DNA from: Bacillus sp. AFS037270
GTDB taxonomy: Bacteria; Bacillota; Bacilli; Bacillales_B; DSM-18226
Length of the DNA: 51,616 nt
Direction of reading: 5' to 3'
NCBI RefSeq assembly: GCF_002585305.1
Contig: NZ_NUNF01000031.1
Span: 22,572-74,187 of the forward strand
Shown here: piece by piece, positions 43,752 to 51,616 of the stretch
Numbering within the stretch: the stretch's first letter is position 1
How the letters are laid out: every line of letters starts with the position of its first letter
Notes under the pieces: generated by a model
The model's input: the letters and a program-made list of their open reading frames with translations, nothing else
The model's database searches: none
Told to the model about the DNA's origin: nothing
Program-made: the position numbers and the translations under genes

Positions 43752-44930
43752 ATGAGTAGTAATAAAAAAAGAATTTTCCTTTCATCACCCCATATGACTG
43801 GCCATGAGCAAAAATATATTGATATGTCCTTTGATTCCAATTGGATTGCTCCATTAGGTCCTCATGTTGACCGGTTTGAAGAAAATATATCAGAATATGT
43901 AGGGTCGAGAGGTGCTCTAGCAGTCAGTTCTGGTACAGCCGCTATCCACCTGGCATTAAGATTACTTGATGTCAAGGCAGGTGATAGAGTTTTTTGCTCT
44001 ACACTTACATTCATTGCAAGTGCAAATCCAATTCTATATCAACAAGCGGAACCCGTGTTTATAGATTCAGAGTTTGATACATGGAATATGTCACCAGAAG
44101 CCTTGAAGAAGGCATTTATCGACGCTGAAAAGGATCGAAGTTTACCCAAAGCTGTAATTGTTGTTCATCTCTATGGGCAGAATGCCAAAATGGATGAAAT
44201 AATGGATATTTGTAATTTTTATCAAGTTCCCGTAATAGAGGACGCTGCTGAATCACTTGGTTCCACCTATTTGGGGAGAAAAAGTGGTACGCTAGGTAAG
44301 TTTGGTGTATTTTCCTTCAATGGGAACAAGATTATTACCACCTCAGGTGGAGGAATGCTCGTCTCTAATGACAAAGAGGCACTAGAAAAAGGAAAGTTTC
44401 TTGCTACACAAGCAAGAGATAATAGACCTTATTATCATCATAGTGAAGTAGGCTACAATTATCGGATGAGTAATATTTTAGCCGGAATTGGTATTGCTCA
44501 ACTTGCAGTTATTGAAGAACGAGTAAAACAGAAACAGGTTATTTTTCAAAGATACGTGAAAGAATTAAATCATATTAAAGAGTTTATTTTTATGCCTGAA
44601 TATCGAGAAACCCGTCATAACCGATGGTTAACAACTCTATATATAGACTCGGAACAACCATTATTTACACCACTTGAGTTAATCCAGGAACTAGAAAAAG
44701 AAAACATTGAAGCGAGACAAGTATGGAAACCAATGCATCTACAACCATTATTAAATAATTACAGGTATTACCCTCATTCAGACCAATTGAATATCGCTGA
44801 ATATCTATTTGAAAGGGGAGTTTGTTTACCTTCAGGTACGAACATGACAGAAGAGGAGCAAACACGAGTGATAGAAACCATTCAATCTTTTATTAGTCGT
44901 AAAAATAAACTAAATTATATTGTTTCCTAG
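43752..44930 (+). CDS. epsN: EpsN-type PLP-dependent UDP-4-keto-sugar aminotransferase
   Basis: The product has 392 residues from the ATG at 43752 (an earlier ATG at 43725 is possible; neither has a strong site). It is of the DegT/DnrJ/EryC1/StrS family. IFLSSPHMTGHEQKYI and SNWIAPLGPHV match B. subtilis EpsN closely. The PLP lysine is K193 in FSFNGNKIITTSGGGM; EDAAESLGS contacts the cofactor. It aminates the 4-keto sugar made by EpsC. Confidence 0.95.
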   Translation: MSSNKKRIFLSSPHMTGHEQKYIDMSFDSNWIAPLGPHVDRFEENISEYVGSRGALAVSSGTAAIHLALRLLDVKAGDRVFCSTLTFIASANPILYQQAEPVFIDSEFDTWNMSPEALKKAFIDAEKDRSLPKAVIVVHLYGQNAKMDEIMDICNFYQVPVIEDAAESLGSTYLGRKSGTLGKFGVFSFNGNKIITTSGGGMLVSNDKEALEKGKFLATQARDNRPYYHHSEVGYNYRMSNILAGIGIAQLAVIEERVKQKQVIFQRYVKELNHIKEFIFMPEYRETRHNRWLTTLYIDSEQPLFTPLELIQELEKENIEARQVWKPMHLQPLLNNYRYYPHSDQLNIAEYLFERGVCLPSGTNMTEEEQTRVIETIQSFISRKNKLNYIVS

Positions 44931-44989
44931 GTTCGAATCTATTGAAACAGGATTATTTCAAATCAAAGTGGACCCCTTTTATCTTTATC

Positions 44990-45005
44990 GTTCTTTAAAA
45001 AGAAC
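44990..45005 (+). promoter_or_regulatory. SinR-type operator before epsC
   Basis: GTTCTTTAAAAAGAAC is identical to the core of the site at 27301-27316. It lies 57 bases before the epsC start, in the longest gap of the second half of the cluster (132 bases). No convincing promoter is seen, so it may act as a roadblock or accompany a weak promoter. Confidence 0.65.
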
Positions 45006-45062
45006 ATGATGATTCTTTGATGTGGTGTTCTGTACTTAAATGAAATGAAAGGAGTAGCCTTG

Positions 45063-46877
45063 ATGAGTTTCCAAAAACGGTTGCTTTCTTTATTAGTAGT
45101 GGATTCTTTAATCGTATTTACATCTGTCTATGTATGTAGTTTTCTTTTATTCTCTGGTTGTGTAGTGCCTAGAGTACCTTTGGCCATTGTGTCCACCACA
45201 TTGCTTCTAAGCCATCATTGGTTTGCTTATAGATATAAGTTGTATAAAAGAGCTTGGGAGTACGCAAGTGTTGATGAGATGATCACAATTTTAAAGGCTG
45301 TAACCTTTTCAATAATCACGGCAGCACTTATACAATTTATTGTAGGTCAGCAAATATATTTTCGAATCTTAACAACTACATGGATGATGCATTTATTTTT
45401 AATTGGCGGATCTCGTTTTTCTTGGCGAATTATAAAGGAGAAAAATTTTTCTGGAAACAAAATCGTTAAAAAGAGAAGTCTCATTATTGGTGCTGGATCT
45501 GCTGGTATGTTGGTAGCAAGACAATTGAAGCACAGTAATGGTGAACTCATACCTGTCGCATTTATGGATGATGATAAACAAAAGCATCACCTTGATATTT
45601 TAGGTTTGCCAGTAATTGGTGGATTGGGGAATCTCAGGGATGCGGTAGAAGATCTGATGATTGAAAATATAATTATTGCTATCCCATCACTAACTAAAAA
45701 AGAATTACAAAGTATTTATACAGAATGTTCCAAAACAAAGATTAATACGCAAATGATGCCAATGTTTGAAGACCTAGTAACAGGTAAGGTCTCAGTTAAT
45801 GAAATAAGAAATGTCGAACCGAGTGATCTTTTGGGCAGGGAACCAGTTGAATTAGACGCAAACTCCATCTCACAATTCATTACTGATAGTGTTGTACTTG
45901 TAACTGGTGCAGGTGGATCGATTGGCTCAGAAATTTGCCGTCAAATTTCTCAGTTTACCCCCTCAAAACTTATCCTTCTGGGACATGGAGAGAACAGTAT
46001 TTATACTATTGAAATGGAACTTAAATCCACTTGCTCTGATGATATCCAAATAATAACGGAAATTGCTGATATTAAGGATAGAGATAAAATGTTCGATATT
46101 ATGGATAAACATCGGCCAAGAGTTATCTTTCATGCAGCTGCTCATAAACATGTACCATTAATGGAGAAAAATCCTGAAGAAGCAGTTAAGAACAATGTAA
46201 TCGGAACAAAAAATGTAGCGGAAGCAGCAGAAGAATTTGGTGTTGAAACCTTTGTCATGATCTCAACTGATAAGGCTGTAAATCCAACAAGTGTGATGGG
46301 AGCCACGAAGAGAATTGCTGAGATGATTGTGCAAGAACTTAATCAAAATAGTAATACTAGATTTGTAGCAGTACGGTTCGGGAATGTGTTAGGCAGCAGA
46401 GGCAGTGTCATACCGCTATTCAAGGAACAAATCTCAAAAGGAGGTCCCGTAACTGTAACGCATCCAGAAATGACAAGATTTTTTATGACAATCCCCGAAG
46501 CCTCTAGACTTGTATTACAAGCCGGAGCCCGTGCAAAGGGTGGGGAGATTTTTGTCCTTGATATGGGTGAACCAGTAAAAATAGTTGATTTAGCTAAAAA
46601 TCTAATTCGATTATCAGGCTATACGGAGAACGAAATAGAAATTACTTACTCTGGGATAAGACCAGGTGAAAAGCTATTTGAAGAAATCCTGAATCCAAAT
46701 GAAGTGCATGATCATCAGGTACATCCCAAAATTTTCGTTGGAAAGTCAGTGAATGTCGATGTTACAAAAATTTCAGACCTACTCGAAAATCATTGCCATA
46801 TAGATAGAGAATCACTAAAGGAAGTCCTGTTACTAATGACTAATCAAGCCAAAGATAATATGAAAATTGTTGTCTAG
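45063..46877 (+). CDS. epsC: EpsC-type membrane UDP-N-acetylglucosamine 4,6-dehydratase
   Basis: The product has 604 residues from the ATG at 45063 (AAAGGAG 8 bases upstream). Four N-terminal membrane helices (about 5-115), a first Rossmann segment (IIGAGSAGML), then the SDR domain with NAD-binding GAGGSIGSE (282-290). The catalytic patch is the altered SDR form of this family: STDKAVNP with TDK (402-404) and MGATK in place of YxxxK. It converts UDP-GlcNAc to the 4-keto-6-deoxy sugar, the substrate of EpsN. Confidence 0.95.
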   Translation: MSFQKRLLSLLVVDSLIVFTSVYVCSFLLFSGCVVPRVPLAIVSTTLLLSHHWFAYRYKLYKRAWEYASVDEMITILKAVTFSIITAALIQFIVGQQIYFRILTTTWMMHLFLIGGSRFSWRIIKEKNFSGNKIVKKRSLIIGAGSAGMLVARQLKHSNGELIPVAFMDDDKQKHHLDILGLPVIGGLGNLRDAVEDLMIENIIIAIPSLTKKELQSIYTECSKTKINTQMMPMFEDLVTGKVSVNEIRNVEPSDLLGREPVELDANSISQFITDSVVLVTGAGGSIGSEICRQISQFTPSKLILLGHGENSIYTIEMELKSTCSDDIQIITEIADIKDRDKMFDIMDKHRPRVIFHAAAHKHVPLMEKNPEEAVKNNVIGTKNVAEAAEEFGVETFVMISTDKAVNPTSVMGATKRIAEMIVQELNQNSNTRFVAVRFGNVLGSRGSVIPLFKEQISKGGPVTVTHPEMTRFFMTIPEASRLVLQAGARAKGGEIFVLDMGEPVKIVDLAKNLIRLSGYTENEIEITYSGIRPGEKLFEEILNPNEVHDHQVHPKIFVGKSVNVDVTKISDLLENHCHIDRESLKEVLLLMTNQAKDNMKIVV

Positions 46878-46914
46878 TACTAAGGATAACTCTAGTTGGA
46901 TGGAGAGTGGAAGG

Positions 46915-48144
46915 ATGTTAACAAAAAATAGAAAGATTCTTTTAGTAGCTCCCTTTACGATACTTCCTGGGGAGAAGGGGTTTAATAGGTTTACATATAT
47001 TGCAGAGAAATTAAGTGGTAAGGGACATAATGTAACGTTACTTACCAGTAATTTTAAGCATAGTGATAAAAACTTTCGTGATAAAACGAAAATTGAAAAT
47101 ATAAACAATGGGATAAAGTATGAAATTGTCATGATTGATGAACTAGGGTACCAGAGGAATATTGGTATTGACCGAATCAAAAGTCATAAATATTTCTCAA
47201 AACAACTAGCTGTTTATTTGAAAAATATTAGACAAAGGCCGGATGTCATTTATTGTGCCTATCCTATGATGGATGCTGCTTTTATCGTCGGAAGATACGC
47301 TAAAAAGTATCAGATTCCGTTTGTAATGGATATTCAGGATGTTTGGCCAGAAGCAATTAAGAACGCTATTCCTCTTCCTGAGCTATTAGTTGATTTCTTA
47401 TTGTATCCACTTACAGTTTATGCCAATAAGATTTACAGCTTAGCTGATTATGTCGTAGGGGTCTCAAAAAGTTATGTGCAGCGGGTGAGCAAAGTAAATT
47501 TAAATGCGAAAAGTTACTTACCAATTTTTATAGGCACGGACTTAGGTGTTTTTGATTCGAATAAAGAAAATTATATTAAGAAAGACCCTAATGAATTTTG
47601 GATTACTTATATCGGTACGCTTAGCTATAGTTATGACCTTGAAACAGTCATTCATGCGGTTGCGATTTTAAAAAATAAAGGGCATTCCAATATTATTTTT
47701 AAAGTTTTAGGATCAGGACCATTACAATCAAAATTTGAGAAATTGGCCAATCAACTAGGGGCCCCTGTCGATTTTATGGGACATTTTAAATACGAGGAGA
47801 TGATTCCTTATTTAATAAATTCCAATCTAGCAGCAAATACAATCAGTAAAGGGGCTCAACAAAGTATAACGAATAAAATTGGCGATTTCCTATCTGCAGG
47901 TTTACCTATACTAAATAGTAGCCTAAATCAAGAATTTATGAACATGGTCACAACCGAAAGCATTGGATACAACTACAATCCGGGAGATACGGTAAAATTG
48001 GCAGGTTTAATTGAGCACCTTTATCATAATAGAGGTTTATGTGCCAAGTTTGGGGCAAATGCCAGGAAACTGGCAGAGGAGAAATTTGATAGGAGACAAT
48101 CATACGGGGAAATTTATAACCTAATTGAACAAGCAACTGTATAA
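46915..48144 (+). CDS. Glycosyltransferase family 4 protein (WbuB-like)
   Basis: The product has 409 residues from the ATG at 46915, with GGAG 9 bases upstream; an ATG at 46900 is the alternative. KILLVAPFTILPGEKGFNRF at the N-terminus, MDIQDVWPEA (about 140-149) and the donor-binding ITNKIGDFLSAGLPILNS are typical of WbuB/FnlA-type fucosaminyl- or amino-sugar transferases. It adds a sugar to the lipid-linked unit; the exact sugar is unknown. Confidence 0.88.
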   Translation: MLTKNRKILLVAPFTILPGEKGFNRFTYIAEKLSGKGHNVTLLTSNFKHSDKNFRDKTKIENINNGIKYEIVMIDELGYQRNIGIDRIKSHKYFSKQLAVYLKNIRQRPDVIYCAYPMMDAAFIVGRYAKKYQIPFVMDIQDVWPEAIKNAIPLPELLVDFLLYPLTVYANKIYSLADYVVGVSKSYVQRVSKVNLNAKSYLPIFIGTDLGVFDSNKENYIKKDPNEFWITYIGTLSYSYDLETVIHAVAILKNKGHSNIIFKVLGSGPLQSKFEKLANQLGAPVDFMGHFKYEEMIPYLINSNLAANTISKGAQQSITNKIGDFLSAGLPILNSSLNQEFMNMVTTESIGYNYNPGDTVKLAGLIEHLYHNRGLCAKFGANARKLAEEKFDRRQSYGEIYNLIEQATV

Positions 48145-48228
48145 ATACCAACTAATCGTTTAATTGTCCTATGTTTAAATATCGACTACTTCACTTTCAA
48201 TGGATTAGACATCCTACAGGAGATAAAA

Positions 48229-48867
48229 ATGTTACATTCAAAAGGAAATGGGTTTTTACAAAAAAAGAATCGACTCATATTAAGGAGCGCCTTTTTTTTA
48301 ACAGTTTTTTTTATTCTTATATTTCTATTTTTCGCTGGAAGATTTCTAGTTATTAATGAAAAGCCAAAAACCGTGGATGTAATCGTTGTATTAAGTGGGG
48401 GTGAGGGCCGTCTTGAAAAAGGAAAGGAACTCTATGAGTCAGGATATGCAAGGAAAATGATTGTATCAAACGGGTTGGCAGACAATTTATGGGGAAGGGC
48501 AGTTACTATTCTCCCAAGAAGCTCTTTAATTTTGGAAGCTAAGTCCGATAGCACATATGAAAGTGCAGTTTATGTAAAAAAAATAATGGAAAAGTATCAC
48601 TATCATTCTGCAATTATAGTCTCCTCAGATTTCCATATGCGGAGGGTTAAATATAACTTTAGCAGAGTCTATAGTGATACCAAGGATACACTTATTTATG
48701 TCTCTAGTGTTAGTTCATATGATCCTAAGAACTGGTGGAAGGATAAACTCAATGTTGGAATTACAATTAGTGAATATGTAAAAATTATCGGTAACACTTT
48801 TGGTGTTTATGGAAATACAGCAAAAAGAAAACTATACCAATACGTAGAAGTGTTTTTTTATGAATGA
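48229..48867 (+). CDS. YdcF/SanA/ElyC-family (DUF218) membrane protein
   Basis: The product has 212 residues. One N-terminal membrane helix (about 19-42) is followed by the DUF218 domain: VDVIVVLSGGEGRLEKGKEL, KMIVSNG, SDSTYESA and IIVSSDFHMRRV. Members affect envelope integrity and lipid-carrier use, but their enzyme activity is not settled. In an EPS locus it may act on the carrier or on the chain. AGGAG lies about 6 bases before the ATG. It overlaps the next gene by 4 bases (ATGA). Confidence 0.85.
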   Translation: MLHSKGNGFLQKKNRLILRSAFFLTVFFILIFLFFAGRFLVINEKPKTVDVIVVLSGGEGRLEKGKELYESGYARKMIVSNGLADNLWGRAVTILPRSSLILEAKSDSTYESAVYVKKIMEKYHYHSAIIVSSDFHMRRVKYNFSRVYSDTKDTLIYVSSVSSYDPKNWWKDKLNVGITISEYVKIIGNTFGVYGNTAKRKLYQYVEVFFYE

Positions 48868-50006
48868 AAATTTATTGTGTTGGAGAGGAAGAGAGGATTT
48901 TGCCTAAAAAATTGATTAATGAAATATTCTTAATGAGGAGTATTGCTTGTCTTAGTATTTTACTTCTTCATTCCCTGGCAAGGGCTTATGAAGATGAAAA
49001 TTATATGGTCAATTTAGTAAGACTTTTATTAACTTTTGGGACACCAACTTTTATTTTTATTTCAGAATTTATCTTGGCACGTTCTTATCCACAAGAACTT
49101 CCAGCAAATTTCTGGTCTAAGAGGATAAAGTTTATTATGGTTCCCTATGTTTTATTCGGCACGTTTTATGCATTTTTAAAAGCATTTGAACAATCGGGAA
49201 GTTTTGGAAACAATTTTATGGGTTCTTTTGGACAATTATTATGGAGGCATATATTATTGGGGGATTACCATGGTTACTTTATACTCGTTATCTTTCAGTT
49301 TTATCTCTTACATTATTTCTTCCATAATAATTTAAAAAGATGGAAACCTTCTCTTGTAATGGGTGGGGCACTTTTGATTAATTTACTATACTTGGGATTT
49401 TTTAATTTTGTCAAACCGTATCCAACAGAAATAGGAGTTTACATATGGGAAAAACTTTATTGGATTCCTTTCTTTGGTTGGTTATTCTATTTTACTTTGG
49501 CATATTATTGTGGTAGAAACTTTTTGTATTTTATTGGTTTTTTAAATAAATATTCCAAAATGGTTATTGTAAGTCCTATTATTATTGGTTTAATTTGTTT
49601 ATCACTCTATCACTCAAAACTTATCTATAGTATTTCGTCAAAAAGAGTAGATATGATATTCTTTACAACCAGCATGATTTTGTTGATATATTACATCGCT
49701 ACTAAAATTTCAATCGTACCTAAATTCTTTGTTTGGATAAGCCAATATTCATTCGGTATTTATTTAATACATCCTGTATTTTTAGCCTTAATGCACGTAG
49801 CATTCAGGAAACTTTCCAATGAAATACAGCCGTTATTGCTTACCGGACTTTACTTTATTTGCAGTCTGCTATTGTCAATAGCTTGCACTTTTGTACTGAA
49901 TAAGATCCCCTATGGATATTATTTTGCAGGAAAAATAGCCATAGGGATGAACGAAAAAAAGGGTAAGAACCAATTTGTTCCTGATAGAAAAACAATACAA
50001 GGATAA
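48864..50006 (+). CDS. Membrane acyltransferase family 3 (third copy, divergent)
   Basis: The product has 380 residues with about ten membrane helices. MRSIACLSILLLHSLAR (about 25-41) carries the R-x10-H motif and YSFGIYLIHPVF lies near the C-terminus. It is only distantly related to the tandem pair at 38.9-41.1 kb and resembles the YfiQ-like surface-polysaccharide acyltransferases. A TTG at 48900 with GAGAGG just upstream is an alternative start. It is the last gene before the cluster terminator. Confidence 0.85.
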   Translation: MKIYCVGEEERILPKKLINEIFLMRSIACLSILLLHSLARAYEDENYMVNLVRLLLTFGTPTFIFISEFILARSYPQELPANFWSKRIKFIMVPYVLFGTFYAFLKAFEQSGSFGNNFMGSFGQLLWRHILLGDYHGYFILVIFQFYLLHYFFHNNLKRWKPSLVMGGALLINLLYLGFFNFVKPYPTEIGVYIWEKLYWIPFFGWLFYFTLAYYCGRNFLYFIGFLNKYSKMVIVSPIIIGLICLSLYHSKLIYSISSKRVDMIFFTTSMILLIYYIATKISIVPKFFVWISQYSFGIYLIHPVFLALMHVAFRKLSNEIQPLLLTGLYFICSLLLSIACTFVLNKIPYGYYFAGKIAIGMNEKKGKNQFVPDRKTIQG

Positions 50007-50070
50007 GTGTAATAGATATAAACAACCTATCTTTTCTGTTTTAAAAGAATCTTAATAATGTAATGGTGCG

Positions 50071-50117
50071 AAAACAACCTTAAAATTAAGTTCTTTCTTA
50101 ATTATAAGGTTGTTTTT
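50071..50117 (+). terminator. Terminator of the eps cluster
   Basis: AAAACAACCTTA and TAAGGTTGTTTT are perfect 12-bp arms with further A-T pairing towards the loop, followed by TAATTGTTT. Confidence 0.9.
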
Positions 50118-50268
50118 AATTGTTTCTTCCACCTTTATTCACTGACCAGTTAATCCATTTTTGTGTAATATAAATTTTAAAAGTTGTACGAAATAATTAT
50201 ACTACGTTTTTTTTATTTCATATAATAACTTGAGATAAGACAAATAAAACTAATAAGGAGTCGGTTAA

Positions 50269-51123
50269 ATGGCAGAAAGTCCAAATGTCTATGTGGAGGA
50301 TTTCACAGGTAATACACCTCAAGCGAAAATCCAAGCAGCCATTGATTTTGCTTTTCAAAATGCTAGAAAAACAGTCATTGCTTCGGATAAAGACTATTAT
50401 ATGACGGGAACTGTTATTATTAAACAGGGTGTTAAATTACAAGGCAGCTTTGGGACAAGATTTGTAATAGGTGCTAATGTTCGTGGATTTGAGCTACAAA
50501 AGGACGCTTCATTGTGGGATGCTAGTATTATGGTTGATTATAACGGATACAACAAAGAAGTGATTTATTTAGATGGGAAATACAAATATTATAATACCTG
50601 GAATAATTCATCACTTAAAAATCTTATTCTAGTAAATTGGACAGGCTCTGTATCGGGGACTGGTATAAGGTTGTATTCGGGTGGTACTGGACACGAGATT
50701 TCATTTATAAACTTTACCGATATAAAAATCGTTTCATTTGAGAAAGGAATTTATTTAAAAGCTGTTAAACCAACTAGTGGATACTCATATATTAATGCAA
50801 ACCGCTTTGATAAAGTTTCGTTAGAAGATTGTATTGAAAATATTGTCTTAGAAGGCAGTGAAACCATACCAAATGAATGTAGTGGAAATTCATTTACCAA
50901 TTTACAAATTCAGCCATCAAGCAATACCATTCATATCATGACAATTCAAGGTCAGTATAACAAAATAGACGGGATCTGTTGGGATTTACATTTAATACAA
51001 CATTCTAACCCTGTGTTTATCTTTAAACCAGAGAGTGATTATAATGAATTAGCGATGAGATCAATACCTGCTAATCGTATACTGAATAGTGGAAAAACAA
51101 ATAATAGGTTCGATACTTTCTAG
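50269..51123 (+). CDS. Right-handed beta-helix protein, soluble paralogue of the 28406 gene product
   Basis: The product has 284 residues and begins MAESPNVYVEDFTGNTPQAK, with no signal peptide or membrane anchor. It aligns over most of its length with the anchored protein at 28406-29410: VIYLDGK, SGTGIRLYSGGTGHEISF, NANRFDKVSLEDC and NECSGNSFTNLQIQ each have a close counterpart. TAAGGAG lies about 9 bases before the ATG. It has its own upstream gap (262 bases after the acyltransferase) and terminator. Export without a signal is unexplained. It may be cytoplasmic, or released with spores or lysed cells. Function is unknown. Confidence 0.75.
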   Translation: MAESPNVYVEDFTGNTPQAKIQAAIDFAFQNARKTVIASDKDYYMTGTVIIKQGVKLQGSFGTRFVIGANVRGFELQKDASLWDASIMVDYNGYNKEVIYLDGKYKYYNTWNNSSLKNLILVNWTGSVSGTGIRLYSGGTGHEISFINFTDIKIVSFEKGIYLKAVKPTSGYSYINANRFDKVSLEDCIENIVLEGSETIPNECSGNSFTNLQIQPSSNTIHIMTIQGQYNKIDGICWDLHLIQHSNPVFIFKPESDYNELAMRSIPANRILNSGKTNNRFDTF

Positions 51124-51183
51124 AAATAAATTTCAGAAAAAATCTGATTGTAATTTAGACTAACCTAAATAAATAAGACAAAT

Positions 51184-51238
51184 AAAACACCTCCTTAATA
51201 TTACGCTGTTATAAGTACATTTAGGGGGAGGTGTTTTT
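51184..51238 (+). terminator. Terminator of the beta-helix gene
   Basis: AAAACACCTCC and GGAGGTGTTTT pair perfectly across a 31-base loop, followed by TTTGC. The 3' arm also holds the GGGGGAGG that would have served as ribosome site for the decayed transposase downstream. Confidence 0.7.
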
Positions 51239-51241
51239 GCA

Positions 51242-51487
51242 TTGGCAAAAACGTATACACAAATGAAATTAAGTGGGCGGTTGTAAGGTACAAGATTGAA
51301 GGTAAACTGACAACTAGAGAAGTTGTGGAAATAGATCCTAAGTGAAGATCTAGATGAAATGGTACAAGAATGGGAAATTTATCGATTCGATCAACCTATT
51401 GTAAAACAGTGTACACGGGCTGAATACCTCGGATTCTTCTTATCAACTCTATCTCGCAAAGGAGTTGCCGTTTCGAAACACCTCTAA
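51242..51487 (+). pseudogene. Decayed IS3/IS150-type transposase (OrfA) remnant
   Basis: A TTG start after GGGGGAGG gives LAKTYT; a frameshift then leads to NEIKWAVVRYKIEGKLTTRE, and after a stop and a lost middle part EWEIYRFDQPIVKQ appears. These pieces match, in order, the N-terminal HTH region of IS150-like OrfA proteins of Bacillus as I remember them (YTNEIKWAVVR... and HRFDQPVGKQY). At least one frameshift, one stop and a deletion make it inactive. No OrfB or clear terminal inverted repeats are seen before the window ends; the last 130 bases hold nothing I recognise. Confidence 0.7.
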
Positions 51488-51616
51488 AAAACTTGCCTCT
51501 GAACCTAACTGTTCAATTAATCCTTATAAAAGTGTCTAGGTGTTAATTTTGAGTCAGATAAATAATTTACTTGAAATTGTCCCATATCAGCTCAATTGTG
51601 AAAAACGGTGTTAAAA

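Noticed and set aside
46833..47180. 115-aa minus-strand frame
   Set aside because: Antisense to the epsC end and the GT4 gene with no ribosome site; both plus-strand genes are certain.

Overview
The window looks like the chromosome of a Gram-positive, endospore-forming Bacillaceae (Bacillus/Neobacillus-like). This rests on strong AGGAGG-type ribosome binding sites, B. subtilis-type families (YteA, a YozQ-like protein, YqkK, the PxpBAC set, YitJ, SinR, EpsC/L/N), an S-box riboswitch before a methionine operon, and three copies of a dispersed Bacillus-type hairpin repeat. No database search was possible. Family names come from motifs and remembered homologues, and base composition was judged by eye.

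Region 1 (1-14.7 kb) is a mixed chromosomal stretch: an amino-acid permease, small spore-former-type proteins, the DksA/TraR-like YteA, a CDF metal exporter, a CorA transporter and a secreted subtilisin. Next comes a quorum-sensing cassette of the RRNPP class: an NprR-like HTH-TPR receptor whose stop codon overlaps the start of a 48-aa secreted pro-peptide gene, with a 16-bp palindrome exactly filling the spacer of its predicted promoter. It is followed by a PLP-dependent sulfur amino-acid enzyme, a DHA2-type drug exporter, an aldose-epimerase-like protein, a VOC protein and a short FAD oxidoreductase.

Region 2 (14.7-27.2 kb) holds the overlapping 5-oxoprolinase genes pxpB-pxpA-pxpC, then on the minus strand a MarR regulator with an MFS pump and yqkK. 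The tightly overlapping methionine operon metI-metC-yitJ-metH follows, preceded by a SAM-I (S-box) riboswitch with its terminator and a good sigma-A promoter.

Region 3 (27.2-51.2 kb) is a visibly more AT-rich exopolysaccharide locus, all on the plus strand. A SinR-type repressor gene heads it, and four GTTC-N8-GAAC sites of the SinR operator type are spread along it: over the leader promoter, over the sinR promoter, before the polytopic phosphoglycosyltransferase, and before epsC. The genes cover a Wzz/EpsA-like adaptor, a BY-kinase homologue with a ruined active site, Wzx flippase, Wzy polymerase, two different initiating phosphoglycosyltransferases, three glycosyltransferases, a formyltransferase-like/beta-propeller fusion, three membrane acyltransferases (two a tandem duplication), two GNAT-fold proteins, and EpsC/EpsN/EpsL for a diamino-sugar pathway. 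Two paralogous beta-helix (pectate-lyase-like) proteins bracket the locus, one membrane-anchored and one without a signal. A decayed IS3/IS150-type transposase lies at the right edge.

The points most worth following are the receptor/pro-peptide pair, the SinR-site regulon, the BY pseudokinase, the paired beta-helix proteins, and the apparent GNAT replacement of EpsM in the amino-sugar pathway.
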